From NCBI GenBank assembly GCA_014859785.1, contig JACUTP010000092.1, positions 1 to 7,074 on the forward strand: 7,074 bases of DNA. Direction: 5' to 3'. A program made the position numbers and the translations under genes. Under the pieces are notes generated by a model that was not told where the DNA came from, searched no databases, and saw nothing but the letters and a program-made list of their open reading frames with translations. The DNA is from Candidatus Methanoperedentaceae archaeon (GTDB lineage Archaea > Halobacteriota > Methanosarcinia > Methanosarcinales > Methanoperedenaceae). Of this stretch, positions 1 through 5,308 are shown piece after piece. Position 1 is the first letter of the stretch, and every line of letters starts with the position of its first letter.

Positions 1-1355
1 TGTAAAGTAAATAGGATTACAAGAGTTGGTTTTTCTGCTATTTTTTCTATTTCATTAAGAGTATACACTGTCCTCTTACCCACATGCCTCATAATTTCTT
101 CTTTACTTTTTAAACCACAAAATGTTTTTTCGACAACTCCGATTGAAGTAATTTCACTGTCTTTTGAGCGATAAAATAACAATATGTCTCCTGTAGAAAT
201 CTTCTTAGTTCTGGAATTACTGATATATGCTTTTTTTATTGTATTGCCTTCAACAATAAATTCCCCCATGTATTCAAATAATGTAGTTGGCCTATTTTTG
301 TAATCTGTGAATAGTCTTTGATGAAATTCAGGTCGAATTGGAACTATAAATTTATTCACATCTTCTCCATCATAAAAACTTGGATAATACAATTTAGAAA
401 TTTCAATTGGACTAAATTGTTTGATTTTACTATCTGGCACTATAAGTTTTTTAAGATAAATGTCTTCACCGTTTCTTTTAGTTGCGGTTTTACAAAATCC
501 ATATTCATTTATTAAATCTACCAAATAATCCTCTTCTTTGGTAAAATGAGTTAAATAGAGTTCATCAATTTGATTTTTAATAGAATGTTCTATAGCAAGT
601 TTTATAAAGAGTTCACCGATTTTATTCCCAACATAAGAAACTTTGAAAGTCGCCAATTTAAGTTTCTTACTTGCGGGAATAGGGGGGATAGAATCAATCA
701 GTTCATCTTCGATTTTATAAACCAATAACGCTCCAATAGTCTCATCCTCTTTAAAATGAACCCAGCATTTCCGTCCTTGTTGTGAAATTCTTTTAAACCA
801 TTTTTCAAAATCAGAAGTTCCATATTCTTCTTTTAATGAATCAAAAAATCTATCATTTATATCCAGATTATGAACAGATAATTTCCTTAAAGCTGGTGGA
901 TTTGCCACCGTTTCATTGATTAATCTATTTCTAAAAACCGAAAGCGCCTCATCGATAGATAAAACTCTGTCCTTTAAATTCAAAACGGTTGCTTTTTTAT
1001 GTATCCCTTTATCCTCTGTAATCAGGAAAGCAACCGCATTTCTATATACTGAGTAAAGCAGCAAATTATCTACTTCATCATTGCTTTTTGATGATTGTCC
1101 AACACAAGCCATAAACTCAGCATCTGTTTTTGGGTCTGGGGGAGATTCAAGTGTGGGATAAGTATTTATTTTTGATAGTGCAATTTTTTGCCTATCTTCA
1201 TTTGTGTCTTTTTTTAGTTCGTCAACAGATTTTGGATGAATGAGTATATTAAATTTTAAATGACTGCATGATTTTAGCAGTTCTTGTAAAACAGCAGGAA
1301 CAATATGGTCGTCCTCTCTGTAAATAATTATATTCGTATCGATTAATATACGCAT
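1..1355 (-). CDS. PIN nuclease - GNAT-like acetyltransferase - PUA-like (EVE/ASCH-type) fusion protein, 3' end outside window
   Basis: Reading leftward from ATG at 1355 gives 451 codons without a stop, so the gene is cut by the window edge. Residues 1-145 look like a PIN domain: it opens MRILIDTN and carries four acidic residues in the expected order (D6 in DTN, E46 in SVDEL, D96 in NDEVDN, D115 in ITEDKGI), which would bind metal for RNA cleavage. Residues about 160-304 look like a GNAT fold: a strand pair around CWVHFKEDETIGALLVYKIED, a motif-A-like VGNKIGELFIKLAI at 242-255, then an ELYLTHF strand and an NEYGF helix end. Residues about 360-451 (GDILLFYR near 389, IGVVEKTF near 405, VYTLNEI near 430) resemble a PUA-like EVE/ASCH domain. 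Domain calls are by eye: PIN is firm, GNAT good, PUA-like moderate. A second in-frame ATG lies at 1358, but the AGGAGG at 1361-1366 fits 1355 better. Composition is AT-rich compared with the other genes here. No partner gene is visible upstream. Confidence 0.85.
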   Translation of the reverse strand, partial: MRILIDTNIIIYREDDHIVPAVLQELLKSCSHLKFNILIHPKSVDELKKDTNEDRQKIALSKINTYPTLESPPDPKTDAEFMACVGQSSKSNDEVDNLLLYSVYRNAVAFLITEDKGIHKKATVLNLKDRVLSIDEALSVFRNRLINETVANPPALRKLSVHNLDINDRFFDSLKEEYGTSDFEKWFKRISQQGRKCWVHFKEDETIGALLVYKIEDELIDSIPPIPASKKLKLATFKVSYVGNKIGELFIKLAIEHSIKNQIDELYLTHFTKEEDYLVDLINEYGFCKTATKRNGEDIYLKKLIVPDSKIKQFSPIEISKLYYPSFYDGEDVNKFIVPIRPEFHQRLFTDYKNRPTTLFEYMGEFIVEGNTIKKAYISNSRTKKISTGDILLFYRSKDSEITSIGVVEKTFCGLKSKEEIMRHVGKRTVYTLNEIEKIAEKPTLVILFTL

Positions 1356-1360
1356 CATGC

Positions 1361-1366
1361 CCTCCT
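1361..1366 (-). promoter_or_regulatory. Strong Shine-Dalgarno site of the PIN-GNAT-PUA gene
   Basis: The minus strand reads AGGAGG followed by GC and two adjacent ATGs. The spacing is 2 bases to the first ATG and 5 to the second, which favours the second (1355) as the start. This is one of the few strong SD sites in the window. TATA-like runs TTTTAAAT (about 1390-1397) and TTTTATAG (about 1405-1412) lie upstream and either could drive the gene; which one does cannot be decided by eye. Confidence 0.7.
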
Positions 1367-1418
1367 GATAATCTAATACAACCAAACATTTAAAATTGTT
1401 TCTATAAAATTAGAAAAA

Positions 1419-1466
1419 GGGGCAACAGGATTCATCGGAGGGGATGGATGCGATGCCGATTGCCCC
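1419..1466. other. GC-rich two-tier hairpin in AT-rich spacer (candidate small RNA or terminator)
   Basis: GGGGCAA at 1419-1425 pairs perfectly with TTGCCCC at 1460-1466. Inside it CATCG (1433-1437) pairs with CGATG (1451-1455). An alternative inner pairing, ATCGG (1434-1438) with CCGAT (1456-1460), is mutually exclusive. The surroundings are very AT-rich. On the plus strand the stem is followed by ATATA then ACA at 1472-1474, an arrangement like an archaeal H/ACA guide RNA (lower stem, pocket, upper stem, ACA). On the minus strand it is followed by TTTTTC, like a terminator upstream of the PIN gene. I cannot tell which reading is right, and a K-turn is not clearly present. Confidence 0.4.
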
Positions 1467-1553
1467 ATATAACAAAGTGTACGTTATGGTTCATAATATT
1501 TTCGATAAGGAAGAAAAATCTTAAAACTTAAAAATCGAGACTTTTAAATTTAT

Positions 1554-1575
1554 CTGGGTTACTCAAAAAACCCGG
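1554..1575. other. Small hairpin in the spacer between the PIN-fusion gene and tRNA-Ala
   Basis: CTGGGTT at 1554-1560 pairs with AACCCGG at 1569-1575 (7 bp including one T-G) around an 8-base loop. It stands out in a spacer that otherwise has no coding signal on either strand. It may be part of the transcript end of tRNA-Ala on the minus strand, or an unrelated structure. The rest of 1359-1644 shows only AT-rich sequence and short tandem CTTAAAA units near 1521-1534. Confidence 0.3.
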
Positions 1576-1620
1576 TACTTGCAATAATTTGGGTAAATAT
1601 TTCAAATGTTCATATCAACC

Positions 1621-1635
1621 ATAAAATAATAAAAA
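1621..1635 (-). terminator. T-rich terminator-like tract after tRNA-Ala
   Basis: Ten bases past the tRNA-Ala discriminator, the minus strand reads TTTTTATTATTTTAT. Runs of T without a required hairpin are the usual archaeal termination signal, so this probably ends the tRNA-Ala transcript. Confidence 0.55.
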
Positions 1636-1644
1636 GTTTCTAAA

Positions 1645-1716
1645 TGGACCGGTCGGGATTTGAACCCGAGGCCTCTCCCATGCCAAGGGAGCGATCTACC
1701 CCTGAGCTACCGGCCC
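1645..1716 (-). tRNA. tRNA-Ala (anticodon GGC)
   Basis: The 72-nt minus-strand sequence folds into a full cloverleaf: acceptor GGGCCGG/CCGGUCC, D arm GCUC/GAUC with one C-U mismatch, anticodon stem CUCCC/GGGAG with loop UUGGCAU, variable AGGCC, and T arm UCGGG/CCCGA with loop UUCAAAU. The anticodon is GGC, reading GCC alanine codons. The third acceptor pair is G3:U70, the classic alanine identity element, and the discriminator base is A. No CCA is encoded (the next bases are TTT), so CCA must be added after transcription. There is no intron. It is divergent from tRNA-Ile. Confidence 0.97.
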
Positions 1717-1745
1717 ATAAAGGTAGTCTGCATAATGCATGTAAT

Positions 1746-1753
1746 TAAATAAA
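1746..1753 (-). promoter_or_regulatory. Putative TATA box of tRNA-Ala
   Basis: The minus strand reads TTTATTTA, centred about 33 bases upstream of the mature tRNA 5' end. ATGCA at 1733-1729 lies near the expected start of transcription, resembling the initiator seen at archaeal stable-RNA promoters. The call rests on position and composition only. Confidence 0.45.
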
Positions 1754-1816
1754 GGTATCGATTGGTTTACCTGAATCCTGTGTCGGCGTCATCAATCTCA
1801 TTAAAACAAAGACAAG

Positions 1817-1824
1817 TTTTAAAT
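1817..1824 (+). promoter_or_regulatory. Putative TATA box of tRNA-Ile
   Basis: TTTTAAAT is centred about 32 bases before the tRNA-Ile 5' end, which would start a transcript near 1846, a few bases ahead of the mature tRNA. A second AT run, GTTATATT at 1833-1840, is too close to the tRNA to be a normal box. The 1754-1816 stretch between the two divergent promoters shows nothing else I can support. Confidence 0.4.
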
Positions 1825-1852
1825 TGGATGGCGTTATATTGGCGAAAGCATT

Positions 1853-1929
1853 GGGCCCATAGCTTAGCCAGGTGGAGCGTTCGGCTGATAACCGAAAGGT
1901 CCTGCGTTCAAATCGCAGTGGGCCCACCA
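1853..1929 (+). tRNA. tRNA-Ile (anticodon GAU), CCA encoded
   Basis: A full cloverleaf is present: acceptor GGGCCCA/UGGGCCC, D arm GCUU/GAGC, anticodon stem UUCGG/CCGAA with loop CUGAUAA, variable AGGUC, and T arm CUGCG/CGCAG with loop UUCAAAU. The anticodon GAU reads AUC and AUU isoleucine codons. The mature body is 74 nt ending in discriminator A at 1926, and the next three bases are CCA (1927-1929), so the 3' CCA is genomic here, unlike in tRNA-Ala next door. No intron is seen. The HAD phosphatase gene starts only 32 bases downstream on the same strand. Confidence 0.97.
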
Positions 1930-1931
1930 AA

Positions 1932-1940
1932 TTATTATAC
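1932..1940 (+). promoter_or_regulatory. Putative TATA box for the HAD phosphatase gene
   Basis: TTATTATAC directly after the tRNA-Ile CCA is centred about 26 bases before the ATG at 1962. That spacing predicts transcription starting at or next to the start codon, giving a leaderless mRNA, and it agrees with the absence of a good SD site (only AGGT, 11 bases away). Confidence 0.45.
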
Positions 1941-1961
1941 TATTTCAGGTATTGTTCACCA

Positions 1962-2600
1962 ATGAAAAAAAGATATGATGCCGTGATTTTTGATTTTGAC
2001 GGGACGGTTGCAGATACCATGACATTCCTGACAGGACTTGCCGTGGGACTTATTTCTAAAAATTACAACCTCGCCGAAGACGCGGCTAAAAGTAAATATC
2101 TTGCTACAACCGGTATTGACTTTTCGGGACAGCTTGATATAATCTTTCCGGGTCATCCGAAAAATACGGAAGTTGCCGACACTTTTGAAAAAAGGAAACG
2201 TGAAGAAGTTTATAAATATCCGGTTTTCCCGGATGTCATTCCGACACTGGATTTCCTGAAGAAGAATGGAATTAAAACATTCATATGCAGCAGCACCAGG
2301 CAGGAGATAATATCACGCTACTGCCGGTTAAATACTATCGATAGGCTCCTGGACGAAGCCCTGGGTTTCAAACCTGAGTTCAGGAAAGGCGACCAGATAG
2401 AGCTTGTCCTGAAAAGTTACTTCCTGAATCCTTGCAATGTATTTTTTGTAGGTGATTCGTTAAGGGATGCTGATTTTGCAGTTGAAAAGAACATCGGGTT
2501 TATGGGGATATCAAGGATTTTTTCAGAGGCGCAGTTCATGGAAAAAGGCGCGAAAAGCGTTGTTTCCCTGAGTGAACTCAGGGAACTTTTTGAAGATTGA
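1962..2600 (+). CDS. HAD-superfamily hydrolase, phosphoglycolate phosphatase-like (212 aa)
   Basis: A haloacid-dehalogenase-fold phosphohydrolase, probably cytoplasmic and Mg-dependent. Motif I is DFDGT at 11-15 (D11 nucleophile, D13 acid/base), motif II is CSST at 109-112, motif III is probably K142 in RKGDQ, and motif IV is GDSLRDAD at 164-171 with D165 and D169. About 95 residues of mostly helical sequence between motifs I and II form a C1-type cap, placing it in subclass I with Gph/PpaX-like enzymes; length is usual for the group. The substrate cannot be read from the sequence: phosphoglycolate, pyrophosphate or another small phosphate ester are all possible. The reading frame stays open upstream to an ATG inside tRNA-Ile, but conserved sequence starts at MKKRYDAVIFDFDGT, so 1962 is chosen. 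It is convergent with the glycosyltransferase gene (45-base gap). Confidence 0.93.
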   Translation: MKKRYDAVIFDFDGTVADTMTFLTGLAVGLISKNYNLAEDAAKSKYLATTGIDFSGQLDIIFPGHPKNTEVADTFEKRKREEVYKYPVFPDVIPTLDFLKKNGIKTFICSSTRQEIISRYCRLNTIDRLLDEALGFKPEFRKGDQIELVLKSYFLNPCNVFFVGDSLRDADFAVEKNIGFMGISRIFSEAQFMEKGAKSVVSLSELRELFED

Positions 2601-2645
2601 AATTAATCAGTAGAAAATAACCATTACAGTAATAATGCATCCACA

Positions 2646-3731
2646 CTATAGATACTGCGCAAGCACTTCTCTATATAACCTGGTCACATTATCTTTGGTC
2701 TCTGGCATGGTGGGAAATCCGGTATATTTCTTTGCCTTTTCAACTTCCTTATAAAGATCAAGTCTATACTGGCTTTTTGAATGAAACCACTTTAGCTGCT
2801 CATAATACTCTGAAAGGTACTCCTGTTCGGTCTGTCCTGGAGTTGGAATAAAAAGTCCTTGTTTTTTATTAAGTTCTGCAATTTCCATCATCGTTGTATA
2901 ACCCGACCTGCTTATTATGAACTTAGCACGGTTCATAAGCGTGTTCTTTTCCTCAAATGATACATACGATTTCACAGCGGTATCCTTATCAAGCTTTTTT
3001 TCAAAGTTATTTTGAGGGCAACCGAGTATCACCATTTTTTCACCCGGAAGTTCCTGAACCTGGGGCAGTATTATTTCTTCAAGCTTGCTTCGCTGAGGTT
3101 CCGGACCTGAGATGCTTATCAGGAAATCAAGGTCTTCAGATATATCTGTTTTGTAAGCAGGACATAGGATTCCCATATAATATGCCTTCATATTTGTTGT
3201 TCTCCGCGTTGACTGGCACAGCTTACCACTAAGACAGACCGTATCAGGGTAATTGTCCGGAATGATAATACGCTCGAATCTCTTATGGAAATATTCATTT
3301 GCATACTGGGAAAGAATTTCAAAGGGTTTAATAAAATAAGGAAGATTGAAACTCAGCTGGTGTGATATAAAAAAAGAAGGAATTTTCTCTGAGTAAACGC
3401 CCGGGCGGCTATCACTGATAATCATGTCATACCTGTTGTTAGATAGCAATCGTCCGGCAGTTTTCTTCTCATCAGCCAGCGCTCTTGATAAATTCGGAAT
3501 GCTCAAAGCAAATTTTGGCAGGAAAAACCTGGTTGAGCTATAAGGAGCGGGATAATCCCGGAATAAAATAAAGCTGCAATCCGGGAACTCTTTTTTTAAC
3601 ATTTCAAGAGCGCCACCGCTTGCTGCAATGGTTACCTCATGACCATGACCTATCAGTTCCCTGATTATCGGGGTGACCCGGGCAGCATGACCCAGTCCCC
3701 AGCTGAGCGGACTTATAAATATACGGGACAT
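2646..3731 (-). CDS. MurG/UGT-like glycosyltransferase (GT-B fold), 361 aa
   Basis: The N-terminus ISPLSWGLGHAARVTPIIREL (6-26) is the glycine-rich loop and first helix of GT-B enzymes related to MurG and UDP-glucosyl/glucuronosyl transferases (the archaeal group around COG1819 and MJ1255), with H15 in the acceptor-side site. The C-terminal half carries the sugar-nucleotide region: a VILGCPQ strand at 234-240, SRSGYTTMMEIAEL at 274-287 and PTPGQTEQEYLSEY at 297-309, which matches the family signature (GG/SGY, then PxxGQxEQ). No membrane segment or signal peptide is evident, so it probably works at the cytoplasmic face of the membrane on a lipid or glycan acceptor; donor and acceptor are unknown. 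It lies 14 bases downstream of the PHP gene on the same strand and is almost certainly co-transcribed. The SD site is weak (TGATG). Confidence 0.9.
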   Translation of the reverse strand: MSRIFISPLSWGLGHAARVTPIIRELIGHGHEVTIAASGGALEMLKKEFPDCSFILFRDYPAPYSSTRFFLPKFALSIPNLSRALADEKKTAGRLLSNNRYDMIISDSRPGVYSEKIPSFFISHQLSFNLPYFIKPFEILSQYANEYFHKRFERIIIPDNYPDTVCLSGKLCQSTRRTTNMKAYYMGILCPAYKTDISEDLDFLISISGPEPQRSKLEEIILPQVQELPGEKMVILGCPQNNFEKKLDKDTAVKSYVSFEEKNTLMNRAKFIISRSGYTTMMEIAELNKKQGLFIPTPGQTEQEYLSEYYEQLKWFHSKSQYRLDLYKEVEKAKKYTGFPTMPETKDNVTRLYREVLAQYL

Positions 3732-3745
3732 ACTGCATCAAACTC

Positions 3746-4657
3746 TTATATTAACTCCGGACAGTCCTTGTTCTCATTCCATATTCTTTTACTTTTCACA
3801 TTCAGGATAATTTCACCTGATACCCCGAAAAAATACGATAATGGTAACCCGATATACAGCGCTGTAAAAATCAATCCAAAGGCTTTTGTCTTCTTTGTGG
3901 TCTTATCTATTTCTGAATACAGTATATCCTGGCTCTTCTCTCCCCTCAGGGAATTGTATATCATCCTCATGCTTTCTGATGCTATCTCTTTGCTCCAGGA
4001 TCTATATTCTGAGAGAGGTGTACGGCTTCCTCTAAAGGTGACTTTTCTTTTAAGGATCGATTTGCGAAGCTCCTCGGCTGTCCTCCCTTCAAAAATTGTG
4101 TATCCGTTGCCTATCATCCCAAGTGCATGGGCATCACTGTTCCCCAGCCATGCCAGTTTTCCGGGTGAAAAGGTCTGTGCCATTAAATTGGTGTATGCAT
4201 CGCGGTGGCTGGCATTGAACACTTCCACACCATCCAGTTTTAAATGGCTTATCTTTTTTCCAAGGGATGGACACATCGGGCTGAAAGGATGGGGAGCCAC
4301 AGCAATGCCTCCCTGCTCATGGATAAGGTCAATGGTCTCAGATGCTCCAAGCCGGGGTTTAATATCTTCCTGGATGAACAGCGCCAGGATTTCCCCGTCT
4401 GCGCTTGATATCTCTTCTCCAGCCACGACCTCGATATCCTTTGCGTGTTTCTGGGCTATTAAGGCGCCTTTGATTGTATTGTGGTCGGTTATGCACAGGA
4501 CATCAAGTTCTCTCCTGTATGCAGTTTCGACGGCTTTCAGCGGGTCGGTAACGGATTCAGGGAAATAGAGATACGAATATTTTCCAAACCCTGAATACCT
4601 TGTGTGTACGTGAATGTCTGCTTTTCCATGATGATTTTCCTGTCCGGTGTTTTCCAT
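3746..4657 (-). CDS. PHP-domain metal-dependent hydrolase with C-terminal membrane segment (303 aa)
   Basis: Polymerase-and-histidinol-phosphatase domain: ADIHVHT at 13-19 (H16, H18), ITDHNT at 56-61 (D58, H59), AGEEIS at 79-84, VAPHPFSP at 120-127 (H123), H151 in ASHRD, and LGNSDAHALG at 171-180 (D175, H177). The layout resembles stand-alone PHP phosphoesterases with a PHP_C-type tail (COG0613/YciV-like), which hydrolyse phosphate esters or nucleotide 3',5'-bisphosphates; the substrate here is unknown. The usual SDG after the first HxHT motif is replaced by SGFG. Residues about 259-281 form one hydrophobic stretch, likely a transmembrane helix, followed by a basic tail (KSKR), so the enzyme may be anchored by its C-terminus. 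ATG at 4657 is preferred; an in-frame TTG at 4666 would add three residues. It is the first gene of an operon with the glycosyltransferase, suggesting surface-glycan or lipid work. Confidence 0.9.
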   Translation of the reverse strand: MENTGQENHHGKADIHVHTRYSGFGKYSYLYFPESVTDPLKAVETAYRRELDVLCITDHNTIKGALIAQKHAKDIEVVAGEEISSADGEILALFIQEDIKPRLGASETIDLIHEQGGIAVAPHPFSPMCPSLGKKISHLKLDGVEVFNASHRDAYTNLMAQTFSPGKLAWLGNSDAHALGMIGNGYTIFEGRTAEELRKSILKRKVTFRGSRTPLSEYRSWSKEIASESMRMIYNSLRGEKSQDILYSEIDKTTKKTKAFGLIFTALYIGLPLSYFFGVSGEIILNVKSKRIWNENKDCPELI

Positions 4658-4711
4658 GCAGATCAATTACCTATTAGTTCTCAGTGTCCCACTTTCACAG
4701 ATTTCAATTTT

Positions 4712-4925
4712 CTAAATGTTTTCTTCATTATAATCTTTAAGCTGGATTTGTAATAAGCTTTTCTCATGGATAAACTGATAAGCTGTCTCCGAGCTATAAG
4801 TATTCCCTGGATTTAACCCTGTATTGAATTCCTTTGTTTCTTTGGCTCCGGTACATGTCAATATTGTCGCTACTAAAAAGGACTTGTAGACATCTATACC
4901 ACAAGCCTTCCACTCTTACATTCAT
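4712..4925 (-). pseudogene. IS110-family transposase remnant: frameshifted 5' end, rest deleted
   Basis: On the minus strand, codons from 4906 to 4715 read ACGIDVYKSFLVATILTCTG, then AKETKEFNTGL. This matches the N-terminus of IS110-type DEDD transposases, in which the Asp of GIDV is the first catalytic residue. The start has decayed: ATG at 4925 has an excellent SD (AAGGTGGA, 4938-4931, spacing 5) but reads MNVRVEG in another frame. Removing one G from the GG at 4907-4906 would join it as MNVRVEACGIDV. In the conserved frame itself, ATG at 4921 is followed directly by TAA. After about 30 recognisable codons the similarity ends, the frame wanders through unrelated residues and stops at TAG 4714-4712. 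The remaining catalytic residues and the C-terminal Tnp_20 domain are missing. It is a dead 5' fragment, probably left by deletion. Confidence 0.82.
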
Positions 4926-4991
4926 ATAGTTCCACCTTATTAATGGAGAAATGTGGTAAATTGCAGAATTCTAAGGTTGTTTTTTTACAAT

Positions 4992-5018
4992 GTACCTATT
5001 TTAAATAACAGCAGGTAC
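4992..5018 (+). promoter_or_regulatory. TATA box bracketed by an inverted repeat (putative promoter/operator of the small gene)
   Basis: GTACCT at 4992-4997 and AGGTAC at 5013-5018 form a perfect 6-bp inverted repeat whose half-site centres are 21 bases apart, about two helical turns. Between them lies the AT box TATTTTAAATA (4997-5007). A box here predicts transcription starting near 5027-5030. A dimeric regulator bound to both halves would cover the TATA box and repress. The dyad is seen directly; regulation is inference. The repeat could also form a weak RNA hairpin. Confidence 0.4.
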
Positions 5019-5041
5019 GAGTAATTATGGGAGATGTTTTT

Positions 5042-5263
5042 ATGAATCCAGGTGTCCAGCGTTACGAAAAAATGTCCATCCGCCAGTTGCGCCATATTAC
5101 TAACGAATTAAAAGACCATGCAAAAGAAGACCCTGCCCTTGATGCCGAATATCACATTGCATACAAGGTCCTCCAGGACAAAATCAGGGAAAGGGACAGG
5201 AACCGCCCCCAGTGCATCCCTACACGTTTCGAGCACAATCTCGACCTCATGGAAGAGTTCTGA
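5042..5263 (+). CDS. Small charged helical protein of unknown function (73 aa)
   Basis: I do not recognise this family. The product is highly charged, predicted largely helical from composition, with a basic middle (DKIRERDRNRP at 46-56), an acidic C-terminal end (LMEEF), one cysteine (C58) and no membrane segment or signal. The start at ATG 5042 is chosen because GGGAGATG at 5029-5036 gives a good SD about 8 bases before it. ATG at 5027 is in frame and would add five residues (MGDVF), and with the predicted transcript start near 5027 a leaderless start there is possible. Codon pattern and clean boundaries make it look like a real gene. It stands alone: the IS110 remnant is upstream on the other strand, and a non-coding stretch follows. 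Confidence 0.75.
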   Translation: MNPGVQRYEKMSIRQLRHITNELKDHAKEDPALDAEYHIAYKVLQDKIRERDRNRPQCIPTRFEHNLDLMEEF

Positions 5264-5308
5264 CAATACCGTTATTCTTCTAAAACACGAAATTGTTAAA
5301 TTGTAATA

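Noticed and set aside
318..515. 65-codon plus-strand ORF
   Set aside because: Antisense to the PIN-GNAT-PUA gene; Phe/Asn/Ile-rich composition is what AT-rich antisense gives.
1872..1961. N-terminal extension of the HAD gene to an ATG inside tRNA-Ile
   Set aside because: It would translate the tRNA; the conserved HAD N-terminus begins at 1962 and a TATA-like box lies between.
1745..1965. Short ORFs on both strands across tRNA-Ile
   Set aside because: Their codons come mostly from the tRNA and its promoter region.
2623..2633. ATTAC-A-GTAAT palindrome between the convergent HAD and glycosyltransferase genes
   Set aside because: Too short and AT-rich to act as a terminator hairpin; likely chance.
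3639..4568. 309-codon plus-strand ORF opposite the PHP gene and the end of the glycosyltransferase
   Set aside because: It is antisense to two genes with clear catalytic motifs, spans their junction, and its own residues show no domain logic.
5118..5306. 62-codon ORF in another frame of the 73-aa gene
   Set aside because: Serine/threonine-rich shadow of the real frame; no start signals.
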